From positions 1 to 32,526 of the forward strand of contig CANRHU010000039.1 of NCBI GenBank assembly GCA_947630485.1: a DNA stretch of 32,526 nt, read 5' to 3'. This document shows positions 1 through 7,068 of this stretch, one piece after another. This DNA is from an uncultured Lachnospiraceae bacterium. GTDB taxonomy: Bacteria; Bacillota; Clostridia; Lachnospirales; Lachnospiraceae. The notes beneath the pieces were generated by a model. The model was not told where the DNA came from and ran no database searches. It saw only the letters and a program-made list of their open reading frames with translations. A program made the translations under genes and the position numbers. Positions within the stretch are counted from its first letter, which is position 1; the number at the start of each line of letters is the position of its first letter.

Positions 1-87
1 GAGATCCGCAAGAGAGAGCATTACGAGAAGCCCAGCGTAAGACGTAAGAAAAAGTCCGAAGCTGCGAGAAAAAGGAAATATAATTAA
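1..87 (+). CDS. rpsU: 30S ribosomal protein S21, C-terminal end (partial)
   Basis: Only the last 28 codons are present; the gene begins before the window. The tail is very basic (EIRKREHYEKPSVRRKKK and then Ala/Arg/Lys-rich to the stop), which is the characteristic C-terminus of ribosomal protein S21, a small-subunit protein involved in initiation. In Firmicutes rpsU commonly sits just upstream of the yqfC-yqfD-phoH-ybeY run, as it does here. A terminator follows about 20 bases after the stop, so it is probably transcribed separately from yqfC. Confidence 0.92.
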   Translation, partial: EIRKREHYEKPSVRRKKKSEAARKRKYN

Positions 88-107
88 TCATTGGAATTCG
101 TATGTTG

Positions 108-138
108 AAGTCCTGGTCATTGCGGCCGGGACTTTTTT
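108..138 (+). terminator. Rho-independent terminator of rpsU
   Basis: Ten paired bases, AGTCCTGGTC against GGCCGGGACT (two G-T pairs), close a five-base loop and are followed directly by a run of six T. It lies about 20 bases after the rpsU stop. Confidence 0.88.
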
Positions 139-140
139 AT

Positions 141-182
141 ATCGGTATGCGAAAACGCGCCAGTGACGCGTTTTTTGTATTT
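141..182 (+). repeat. Conserved-loop hairpin repeat, copy A
   Basis: AAAACGCG (152-159) pairs perfectly with CGCGTTTT (167-174) around the seven-base loop CCAGTGA, and a further TT follows, so it can also act as a second terminator after rpsU. The same loop on different stems recurs near 13650, 24280, 24315 and 29133. The 5' flank TCGGTATGC and 3' flank TTTGTATTTC are shared with other copies. Unlike the other copies, no clear inverted partner hairpin is visible here; the following CCGCAAATTGCGG palindrome (about 190-202) may be a degenerate remnant. Confidence 0.72.
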
Positions 183-276
183 CGCGGGTCCGCAAATTGC
201 GGCGGCGTTTGCCGTATCCGCGGGCTTCTAAATCCCTTCCCCTCCGCATAGACATAACTAAGCGACGGAAGTTTGG

Positions 277-558
277 ATGATGAAGATGTTTAAAAATCTC
301 GGAAGCCAGGCGGCTGCGCTTCTTCACATTCCGCAGGAAGTGATGCCCGGGGAGCCGGTGATTACGCTGATCGGACGCAGGAACGTGCATATTGAGAATT
401 ATCACAGGATCGAATGGTTCAGCGGGGAGCAGATCCGGCTCCGCGCCAAGACCTGTCGGGTTATTGTATCCGGCAGCCGGCTTTGGATTGAGTATTATAC
501 GAAGGACGAGATGATGATCAGCGGACAGATCGCCTCGGTATGTATCGAAAATGGCTGA
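277..558 (+). CDS. yqfC: Sporulation protein YqfC
   Basis: A 93-residue protein with no signal peptide or membrane segment. Small size, the core around PGEPVITLIGRRNVHIENY and position directly before yqfD match the YqfC family, a conserved endospore-former protein made in the mother cell whose exact role is unknown. The start at 277 follows a weak GGAA about seven bases upstream; the ATG two codons later at 283 is also possible. In Bacillus the pair is under sigma-E. A CATAGACATAACT stretch at about 247-259 could be a sigma-E -10 region, but I cannot identify a convincing -35. A 60-base gap separates it from yqfD. Confidence 0.85.
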   Translation: MMKMFKNLGSQAAALLHIPQEVMPGEPVITLIGRRNVHIENYHRIEWFSGEQIRLRAKTCRVIVSGSRLWIEYYTKDEMMISGQIASVCIENG

Positions 559-618
559 GGAGACCTGCGCGCCGGGAGAGTTTCTTAACAGTTCCTTGCG
601 GAAAGGAGAGAATGAACG

Positions 619-1977
619 ATGCGGGGGGGATGCGTGTTGACGGGGAGACTGAACTGCTGCGGAAAAGGATATCTGCGCGTGCGGATCAGCGGGGCCGGCG
701 TGGAGCGTTTTTTGAACCTTTGTCTGGCAAACGGCATTGAAACCTGGGAACTGCGCGCGTGCGGCGAGAGAGGCGCGGAGTGCTGTATGGAGCTCTCGCA
801 GTTTTACAGAATCCGGCCGTTCGTTCGGAAGGCGGGCGTCCGGGTGCGGATTGCGGGAAGATACGGCCTTCCTTTTTTTATTTACAGGAACCGGTATCGG
901 GAGGGCGCGGCCTGCGGGATTCTGGCCTTTGCGGGACTGCTCTACCTTCTGACGCTGTTTGTGTGGAATATCACGTTTGAAGGAAATTATCATTACAGCC
1001 GGGATACGCTCCTTAGCTATCTGGAGACGCTGGATATCCGCTACGGAATGCGCAAAAACCGGATTTCCTGCGAGGATTTGGAGGAGTCCATCCGCAGCGC
1101 CTTTCCGGAGATCACATGGGTGTCGGCCAGCGTCGCCGGAACCCGCCTCGTGGTGCGCATCAAGGAGAATGAGGTGCTTTCGTCGGTTCCGGAGAGGGAC
1201 GATACCCCCTGCGAGCTGACGGCAAAAAGAGCCGGAACCATTACGCGCATGATTGTGCGGCAGGGAAAGGCGTGCGCGGCGATCGGGGACGTTGTGGAGG
1301 AAGGGCAGCTTTTGGTCGCGTCGGGACTTTCGGTGATGAACGATGCCGGCGAAGTGGTACGGACCAAGTATGTCCGCGCGGACGCGGATATCTATGCGCA
1401 GACACATTATACTTATCAGAAAACACTTCCGGGGCTCTGCCGTCAGGAGGTCCCATCTGGGCGTGTCCGCAGGGAATACCGGCTCTCGGTCGGCGCTTTT
1501 AGGGCAAGGATGCGGCTTCCGGCGCGCGGGGAGCTTTGGGCGGGGGTGCGGGACGGGGCGTTGTCGTTTGCAAAATGGCTTGCCGAAAAGGCCGGGCTGG
1601 ACAAATGCATTCCGTTTCCGGCGGCGCAGGCGGAGACTGCCGTGTGGAACGAGACCGCGGAGAGCCGCCAGCTGTGCCTGTTCGGGGATTTCTTTCTGCC
1701 GGTCTATTGGGAGGAATGCGTGTCGCGGGAGGTCTATATTTACGAGCGCTCCTATACGCGGGAGGAGCTTTCGGCGCTCGCACAGGAGGAAGAGGCAAAA
1801 TATCTTGAAAATTTATGTGAAAAGGGGGTACACATTATGAAAAATAATGTTAAAATACTAGAGTATGGCACATCCTTACGGATAGAAGGCACGGTGACGG
1901 CGGAGGAGGAGATTGCGCAGGCCAGAGCCGTTGATGTGCCGGATACGTCAGGCGAGGAGTTGAGTAAGGAACCATGA
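619..1977 (+). CDS. yqfD: Sporulation protein YqfD
   Basis: A 452-residue protein of the YqfD family (stage IV sporulation-associated in Bacillus). The N-terminal ~90 residues form a basic/aromatic region ending in LPFFIYRNRYREG, followed by one clear membrane segment at about residues 97-116. A long extracytoplasmic part then contains the characteristic N-T-F-EGN-Y sequence just after the membrane and the VRIKEN motif near residue 180. AAAGGAG at 602-608 precedes the ATG at 619. An ATG at 612 is out of frame. The stop overlaps the phoH start by four bases (ATGA), so the two are translationally coupled. The C-terminus is charged and acidic, of normal family length. Confidence 0.9.
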   Translation: MRGGCVLTGRLNCCGKGYLRVRISGAGVERFLNLCLANGIETWELRACGERGAECCMELSQFYRIRPFVRKAGVRVRIAGRYGLPFFIYRNRYREGAACGILAFAGLLYLLTLFVWNITFEGNYHYSRDTLLSYLETLDIRYGMRKNRISCEDLEESIRSAFPEITWVSASVAGTRLVVRIKENEVLSSVPERDDTPCELTAKRAGTITRMIVRQGKACAAIGDVVEEGQLLVASGLSVMNDAGEVVRTKYVRADADIYAQTHYTYQKTLPGLCRQEVPSGRVRREYRLSVGAFRARMRLPARGELWAGVRDGALSFAKWLAEKAGLDKCIPFPAAQAETAVWNETAESRQLCLFGDFFLPVYWEECVSREVYIYERSYTREELSALAQEEEAKYLENLCEKGVHIMKNNVKILEYGTSLRIEGTVTAEEEIAQARAVDVPDTSGEELSKEP

Positions 1978-2987
1978 GTGTGATCGAAACGTTGATCGAT
2001 ATCCCGGCAGAGCATGAGAAGAACGTGTGCGGACAATTTGACGAGTATATGAAGAAGATCGAGCGCACGCTGCATGTGACGATGGTATCGAGGGACGGTG
2101 AACTAAAGCTGATCGGACCGGAGGAGACGATCAACCGGGCCAAGAGCGTTTTTAACAATCTTTTGGAGCTGTCGAAACGCGGCAATACGATCACGGCCCA
2201 GAATGTGGACTATGCGCTTGCATTGTCCTTCTCTGAGAAGGACGGAGAGATCCTGGAGATCGATAAGGATATCATCTGCCGGACCGTGAACGGCCGTCCG
2301 GTAAAGCCGAAGACGCTGGGACAGAAAAATTATGTGGACGCGATCCGCAAAAAGATGATCGTTTTCGGGATCGGCCCCGCGGGAACCGGCAAAACGTATC
2401 TTGCCATGGCTATGGCGATTCAGGCTTTTAAGGACGGGGAGGTAGGCAGGATCATTCTGACGCGCCCGGCGATCGAGGCGGGGGAGAAGCTGGGATTTCT
2501 TCCTGGGGATCTGCAGAGCAAGATCGATCCGTACCTGCGGCCGCTGTATGACGCGCTGTATCAGATTCTGGGCGCGGAAAGCTACCAGCACAACGCGGAG
2601 AAAGGCCTGATCGAGGTCGCGCCTCTCGCCTACATGCGCGGTCGCACGCTGGACAACGCCTATATTATTCTGGATGAGGCGCAGAATACGACGCCGGCGC
2701 AGATGAAGATGTTCCTGACCAGAATCGGTTTCGGCTCGAAGGTCATTGTGACGGGCGACCAGACCCAGAAGGATCTGCCACCGGGCAGTGTGTCGGGACT
2801 GGACGTGGCGGTAAAGGTGCTTAAGAAGGTGGAAGATATCGGCTTTTGCTATCTGACCAACACGGATGTGGTGAGGCATCCGCTGGTACAGAAGATCGTG
2901 GAAGCCTATGATGAATACGAGACCCGCGGCAAGGGCCCGAGCGGCGGTCACCGCTATCCGATGGACCATAAGCGGCGTCAGGAGTGA
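1974..2987 (+). CDS. phoH: PhoH-family ATPase (PhoH/PhoL)
   Basis: A 337-residue cytoplasmic P-loop ATPase. The N-terminal ~110 residues resemble the small RNA-binding-like region of PhoH/YbeZ proteins. Walker A is GPAGTGKT at residues 134-141, followed by RPAIEAGEKLGFLPGDL, a family hallmark. Walker B is IILDEAQN with DEAQ at 234-237, then the GDQTQKDLP motif at 261-269. PhoH-like proteins are widely found next to ybeY and are implicated in RNA or ribosome metabolism with it. The start overlaps the yqfD stop and the ybeY start lies seven bases after its stop, which indicates one transcript. The symbol follows common genome usage; phoL or ybeZ would serve equally. Confidence 0.95.
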   Translation: MSVIETLIDIPAEHEKNVCGQFDEYMKKIERTLHVTMVSRDGELKLIGPEETINRAKSVFNNLLELSKRGNTITAQNVDYALALSFSEKDGEILEIDKDIICRTVNGRPVKPKTLGQKNYVDAIRKKMIVFGIGPAGTGKTYLAMAMAIQAFKDGEVGRIILTRPAIEAGEKLGFLPGDLQSKIDPYLRPLYDALYQILGAESYQHNAEKGLIEVAPLAYMRGRTLDNAYIILDEAQNTTPAQMKMFLTRIGFGSKVIVTGDQTQKDLPPGSVSGLDVAVKVLKKVEDIGFCYLTNTDVVRHPLVQKIVEAYDEYETRGKGPSGGHRYPMDHKRRQE

Positions 2988-2994
2988 GGAACCC

Positions 2995-3492
2995 ATGACG
3001 ATCAATATTGATTACGAGGCCGGACAGGAGCTTGCGCTCCCCTGGGAGAAGATTATCCGGGAGATCATTGAGGCCGCCCTTGACTATGAGGAATGCCCTT
3101 ACGAGGCGGAGGTCAATGTGGTTTTGACCGACGACGAGGGGATTCGGGAGGTAAACCGGCAGTTTCGGAATCTGGACAAGCCCACGGACGTGCTGTCTTT
3201 CCCGGCGCTTGAATATCTCAGACCCTCGGATTTCAGCCATGTGGAGGAGGCGTTTGCCGACTGCTTCAATCCGGAGACAGGCGAGCTTATGCTGGGAGAT
3301 ATGATGATCAGCGTGGAGCGCGTCCTCGCGCAGGCGGAGGAATACGGCCACTCCCCGGAGCGGGAGCTTGCGTTTTTGACGGCCCACAGTATGCTGCATC
3401 TGTGCGGCTATGACCATATGGAAGACGGGGAGAGGGCCGTCATGGAGCAAAAGCAGGAAGAAATCTTAGAGAAGAGAGGATACCGGAGATGA
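2995..3492 (+). CDS. ybeY: Endoribonuclease YbeY (rRNA maturation factor)
   Basis: A 165-residue single-domain metalloprotein. The zinc motif HSMLHLCGYDH (His-x3-His-x5-His) lies near residues 129-139. The preceding N-R-Q-F-R-N-L-D-K-PTDVLSFP block near residue 60 is the other family signature. YbeY acts in 16S rRNA 3'-end processing and ribosome quality control. The frame is open further upstream inside phoH, but the ATG at 2995 has GGAGTGAGG immediately before it and gives the normal family length. Its stop overlaps the start of the next gene by four bases. Confidence 0.96.
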   Translation: MTINIDYEAGQELALPWEKIIREIIEAALDYEECPYEAEVNVVLTDDEGIREVNRQFRNLDKPTDVLSFPALEYLRPSDFSHVEEAFADCFNPETGELMLGDMMISVERVLAQAEEYGHSPERELAFLTAHSMLHLCGYDHMEDGERAVMEQKQEEILEKRGYRR

Positions 3493-4655
3493 GAAGGAAA
3501 CTGATATGGCTGGCGGTGATTCTGGCTGCGGCGCTTACGGCGGCTGCCTGTGGAAAGGATACCCGCGAGGCGGCCGCGACGGCTGCCGCTTCGACAGAAG
3601 AAACCACGGAGGAGCCGACTACGGTTCAGATTACGACGGCGGAGGAGCCCGAGACAGAGGAAGAGACGGAACCGGAGACGGAGGCAGAGACGGAGCCGGA
3701 GGAGTGGCAGCCGGAGGAGCGCGTCGAGGTGGACGGCAAGATCCGCAGCTATCTGACCGGTGAGATGGTTGACGTGGAGAAGGCGAACCGCAGACCGCTG
3801 GCGATCATGATGAGCAACGACAAGGAGGCTATGCCCAACTACGGAATCAACCGCGCCGGCGTCGTCTATGAAGCGCCCGTGGAGGGCAGTATGAACCGCT
3901 ACATGTCCATCATCGAGGATTACGACGATCTGAACCGAATCGGTTCCGTGCGCAGCTGCCGGACCTATTATATCTATTTTGCCAGGGAGTTCGACGCGAT
4001 CTACGCGCATTTCGGCCAGAGTACGTTTGCCAAGCCGTATCTGAAGTACATCGACAATATCAACGGCATCGAGGGCATCGGCACGGTGGCTTACTACCGT
4101 TCGAAGGACCGGAAAGCGCCGCACAACGCCTACGCCAGCTTTGAAGGCATTCAGAAGGCCATCGACCAGCTGGGCTATTCGCAGGAGTATTCGGAAGATT
4201 ATAAGGGGCATTACCGGTTCGCGAGGGACGGCCAGGAGATTCATCTGGAGAATTCCCTGGAAGCCTATAAGGTCGAGCCCGGCTATGTCTATAACAATCC
4301 TTATTTCCTGTATAATGAGGATGACGGGCTCTATTACCGCTACCAGTACGGCGCTCCCCATGAGGGCGATGAAGGACAGATCGCGGTCAAGAACATTATT
4401 TTCCAGTACTGCGCCGCTTCCTACCTGTCTCCGTCGCCTTACCGCAATATCGAGGTACATACGGGCCAGTGGGGATATTACTTCACAAACGGCCGCGTAA
4501 TCCCGCTTTCGTGGGAGAAGGATGGCGAATTTGGCGTCACCCATTACTATAATGTGGAGCATGAAGAAATCGTTCTGAATCAGGGGAAGACCTGGGTCTG
4601 CATCATCCCGACAGGCGATTTCGACAGAACAGTGATTCATGGAAAAGACGAGTAG
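3489..4655 (+). CDS. DUF3048 (YerB-like) lipoprotein
   Basis: A 388-residue secreted protein. Residues 1-20 form a hydrophobic signal peptide ending ALTAAA before Cys21, a plausible though degenerate lipobox. A Thr/Glu-rich acidic linker spans about 35-78, suiting a surface tether. From about residue 100 the sequence NRRPLAIMMSND begins the DUF3048 domain found in Bacillus YerB, with the typical YEAPVEG-MNRYM and G-VRS-R-YY blocks following. Its function is unknown. The ATG overlaps the ybeY stop (ATGA), so it is coupled to the upstream genes. Its last 17 bases overlap the next gene. Confidence 0.88.
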   Translation: MRRKLIWLAVILAAALTAAACGKDTREAAATAAASTEETTEEPTTVQITTAEEPETEEETEPETEAETEPEEWQPEERVEVDGKIRSYLTGEMVDVEKANRRPLAIMMSNDKEAMPNYGINRAGVVYEAPVEGSMNRYMSIIEDYDDLNRIGSVRSCRTYYIYFAREFDAIYAHFGQSTFAKPYLKYIDNINGIEGIGTVAYYRSKDRKAPHNAYASFEGIQKAIDQLGYSQEYSEDYKGHYRFARDGQEIHLENSLEAYKVEPGYVYNNPYFLYNEDDGLYYRYQYGAPHEGDEGQIAVKNIIFQYCAASYLSPSPYRNIEVHTGQWGYYFTNGRVIPLSWEKDGEFGVTHYYNVEHEEIVLNQGKTWVCIIPTGDFDRTVIHGKDE

Positions 4656-6453
4656 AGGACGAAGCCGGGCCAGGGGACAGAGCAGAGCCAGCGGACAAGG
4701 CGGAGTCAGGGAGCAAAACAGGGCCGGCAGGCAAATCGGAGTCGGAGTCAGGGAGCAAAACAGGGCCGGCAGACAAATCGAAGGCGGAGTCAGGGAGCAA
4801 AACAGAGTCGGCGGGCAGAGCGCCGGCGCCAATTTCCTGGTGCAGGGAAGTATCCTCGCCATCGCGGGGATTATTGTCCGCCTGATCGGCATGGTTTACC
4901 GGATTCCGCTGGCGAATATGATCGGCGACGAGGGCAACGGCTATTACGGCGCGGCATATAATATTTACGCCACGCTTCTTATCATGTCCTCCTACAGCCT
5001 CCCGGTTGCCGTCTCCAAAATGGTGGCGTCCCGCCTGGCGGTGAGGCAGTACCGCAATTCCATTCGGATCCTTAAGGCGGCGCTTCTCTATGCGACCGTC
5101 GCGGGCGGTATCTGCTTCTGCCTGATGTGGTTCGGCGCGGACTTTTTCGCGGACCGGATGCTCAAGATGCCTTACTGCCGCTTTGCGCTGCGCGCGCTGG
5201 CCCCGACCGTCTGGATTATGGCGTACCTGGGAGTGCTGCGCGGATATTTCCAGGGCCATTCCACGATGGTGCCGACCGCGTTTTCCCAGATTGTGGAGCA
5301 GATTGTCAACGCGGCGGTAAGTCTTCTGGCGGCCGGAACGCTTTTTTCGCTGGGCCTAAAGTCCAATCTGGTCTATGGCGTCACCGAGTATTCCTACGCT
5401 TTCGGCGCGGTCGGCGCGACTATGGGAACCGGAGCCGGCGCTCTTGCGGCGCTTCTCTGCTTCCTCTTCCTGATGGCGAGGCAAAGGCCGGTCATCAGCA
5501 GACAGCTGCGCAGCGACCGCAGCGGCCGTCCGGAGAGCTACAGGACGATCTCCTCCATCATGGCGATGACGATTCTTCCGATTCTGGTCAGCAGCACCAT
5601 TTACAACAGCGGCACCGTTATCGACAATGTGATTTTCGGTCAGGTTATGGCCGGCGCCGGAGCGGAGGAGGAGATTGCGTCCCAGTGGGGCATCTATTCC
5701 GGGCGCTATCATCTGCTGTTTAACATTCCGGTGGCGATCGCCAACGCGCTTTCGTCGTCCCTGATTCCGTCGCTCTCCATGGCGATGGCGGAGAAAAACC
5801 GCCGTCAGGTGGTCACGCGAATTGCGATGGCGGTCCGTTTCTCCATGATTATTGCGATACCGGCGGCCGTAGGGATGACGGTGCTGGCGGGACCGATCGC
5901 ACGGCTTTTGTTCCCGAGTCTCGACAACACCATGCTGATTTCCATGCTGCAGCTGGGATCGGCGGCGGTCGTCGTGTTTTCCCTGTCTACTGTGACCAAC
6001 GGTGTCCTTCAGGGAATCAACCGGATGCGTTCCCCGATTATCAACGCCAGCGTCGCCATGGTGCTGCACATCGCGATTCTGTACGTGATGCTGGGAGTAT
6101 TTCATATGGGAATTTTCGGCGTCCTCTGGGCCAATATCCTGTTCGCGCTTCTGGTCTGTATCTTCAATGCGGTCTCGATTGCCCGGTATGTCCGATACCG
6201 GCAGGAGATTGTGCGGACCTTTCTGATTCCGCTTGCCGCCTCCGCGGTTATGGGCGGCGCGGCGGTCGGCGTCTACCGTCTGTGCGCTCAGGCGGCAGGC
6301 AATTTGATCAGTACGGCCGCGGCCGTGGGCTGTGCGGTTGTGATCTATTTCCTTCTCCTGCTTCTGATGCGCGGCGTAAACGAGCAGGAGCTGAAAAAAA
6401 TGCCGGGCGGGACAAGACTTCTTGCGCTGGCCAGGCTGCTTCATCTGATGTAA
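4639..6453 (+). CDS. SpoVB/YtgP-type polysaccharide flippase (MOP superfamily)
   Basis: A 604-residue integral membrane protein. After a soluble N-terminus of about 62 residues it shows NFLVQGSILAIAGIIVRLIG, the usual first helix of SpoVB-like lipid-linked oligosaccharide flippases, then GDEGNGYYGAAYNIY and about 13 more hydrophobic segments. SpoVB-like proteins act in spore cortex or cell wall precursor export at the membrane. The N-terminus is odd: residues 21-62 are three near-identical 14-residue repeats (GVREQNRAGRQI-type) encoded by a 42-bp tandem repeat. No good ribosome site precedes the ATG at 4639, which overlaps the previous gene by 17 bases, so coupled translation is likely. SpoVB proper cannot be told from its paralogues by eye. 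Confidence 0.87.
   Translation: MEKTSRGRSRARGQSRASGQGGVREQNRAGRQIGVGVREQNRAGRQIEGGVREQNRVGGQSAGANFLVQGSILAIAGIIVRLIGMVYRIPLANMIGDEGNGYYGAAYNIYATLLIMSSYSLPVAVSKMVASRLAVRQYRNSIRILKAALLYATVAGGICFCLMWFGADFFADRMLKMPYCRFALRALAPTVWIMAYLGVLRGYFQGHSTMVPTAFSQIVEQIVNAAVSLLAAGTLFSLGLKSNLVYGVTEYSYAFGAVGATMGTGAGALAALLCFLFLMARQRPVISRQLRSDRSGRPESYRTISSIMAMTILPILVSSTIYNSGTVIDNVIFGQVMAGAGAEEEIASQWGIYSGRYHLLFNIPVAIANALSSSLIPSLSMAMAEKNRRQVVTRIAMAVRFSMIIAIPAAVGMTVLAGPIARLLFPSLDNTMLISMLQLGSAAVVVFSLSTVTNGVLQGINRMRSPIINASVAMVLHIAILYVMLGVFHMGIFGVLWANILFALLVCIFNAVSIARYVRYRQEIVRTFLIPLAASAVMGGAAVGVYRLCAQAAGNLISTAAAVGCAVVIYFLLLLLMRGVNEQELKKMPGGTRLLALARLLHLM
4699..4824 (+). repeat. 42-bp tandem repeat x3 in flippase N-terminus
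   Basis: Three 42-bp units at 4699-4740, 4741-4782 and 4783-4824. The first two differ at only a few bases and the third drifts at its 3' end. Each encodes 14 residues of the GVREQNRAGRQI type, keeping the frame open. The unit contains GGAGTCAGGGAGCAAAACAG unchanged in all three. Confidence 0.95.
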
Positions 6454-6507
6454 ACGTTTAAAAATAGCGGAACAGGCAGATACTATACGTCATAAGGAGG
6501 GTTTCTT

Positions 6508-6897
6508 ATGAAAAAGTATGGTATCTGTTTTTTTGCCGCCCTGATCGCCGTGCTGGTCGGACTGGCGGCGGGGATCGGCATCTGCGGCCGGCATCTGCGC
6601 TACGAGGAGCCGATTCCCAATACGGTATACGAGACGGAGACCGTCCCGCAGCAGCGCGTCGTGATCAATCAGGAGGAGATTGAGCCGGTCACGGAGGCGG
6701 TTCGGCTGGAACGGTATCTTCTGGTGTCGGAAACCGGCTATCTTCTGGTATTTACGGAGGGGAAGCCGGACGAATGTATGCAGACCCATATTCCGATCAC
6801 GGATTTTCCGGAGGAAGAACAGGAAAAACTGCGGCAGGGAATCTGGTTTAACTCCATGATGGAGGTTTTCTATTATCTGGAGTCCTTTACCAGCTGA
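6508..6897 (+). CDS. Small membrane-anchored protein, possibly BofC-like
   Basis: A 129-residue protein with a single N-terminal hydrophobic segment (about residues 5-26) and a short soluble extracytoplasmic part. A strong AAGGAGGG lies about eight bases before the ATG. The C-terminal ~55 residues (ERYLLVSETGYLLVF, then ITDFPEEEQEKLRQGI, ending FYYLESFTS) resemble the short domain seen in BofC-like proteins of Clostridia. That assignment is from memory and tentative; function is unknown. It lies 54 bases after the flippase gene on the same strand. Its stop codon falls in the first unit of a 15-bp tandem repeat. Confidence 0.7.
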   Translation: MKKYGICFFAALIAVLVGLAAGIGICGRHLRYEEPIPNTVYETETVPQQRVVINQEEIEPVTEAVRLERYLLVSETGYLLVFTEGKPDECMQTHIPITDFPEEEQEKLRQGIWFNSMMEVFYYLESFTS

Positions 6898-6998
6898 ACA
6901 GAGAAGGACTGAACAGAGAAGGACTGGACGGAGAAGGACTGGACGGAGAAGGACTGGGCGGAGAAGAACTGAAGGCAGAAAGGCTGGACGGAAAAGGA
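6894..6998 (+). repeat. 15-bp tandem repeat x7, intergenic
   Basis: Seven consecutive 15-bp units of the form CTGGACGGAGAAGGA start at 6894, 6909, 6924, 6939, 6954, 6969 and 6984. The first four are identical in pairs; the last three are diverged. The array begins over the TGA stop of the preceding gene and ends nine bases before the -35 element of the next promoter. It is purine-rich on the top strand. Confidence 0.93.
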
Positions 6999-7006
6999 AA
7001 ATGAAG

Positions 7007-7035
7007 TTGAAAACCGGCCGCAAAACAGGTACAAT
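7007..7035 (+). promoter_or_regulatory. Sigma-A promoter for the flavoprotein pair
   Basis: TTGAAA (7007-7012) and TACAAT (7030-7035) are separated by exactly 17 bases, each one mismatch from consensus. The predicted start near 7042 leaves a leader of about 27 bases with AGGAGG before the ATG at 7069. Confidence 0.8.
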
Positions 7036-7068
7036 GGGGGCAGATGTTTGGGAAGGCAGGAGGAGCGT

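Noticed and set aside
88-1407. 439-codon open frame on the reverse strand over yqfC/yqfD
   Set aside because: It is antisense to two recognised genes, has no family resemblance or ribosome site, and starts at a terminator region; long reverse frames arise from GC-rich codons.
3408-4892. 494-codon open frame on the reverse strand over the DUF3048 gene
   Set aside because: Antisense to a recognised lipoprotein gene; its Leu/Arg/Pro-rich and repeated ALFCSLTP-type composition is the complement of the Glu/Thr linker and 42-bp repeats.
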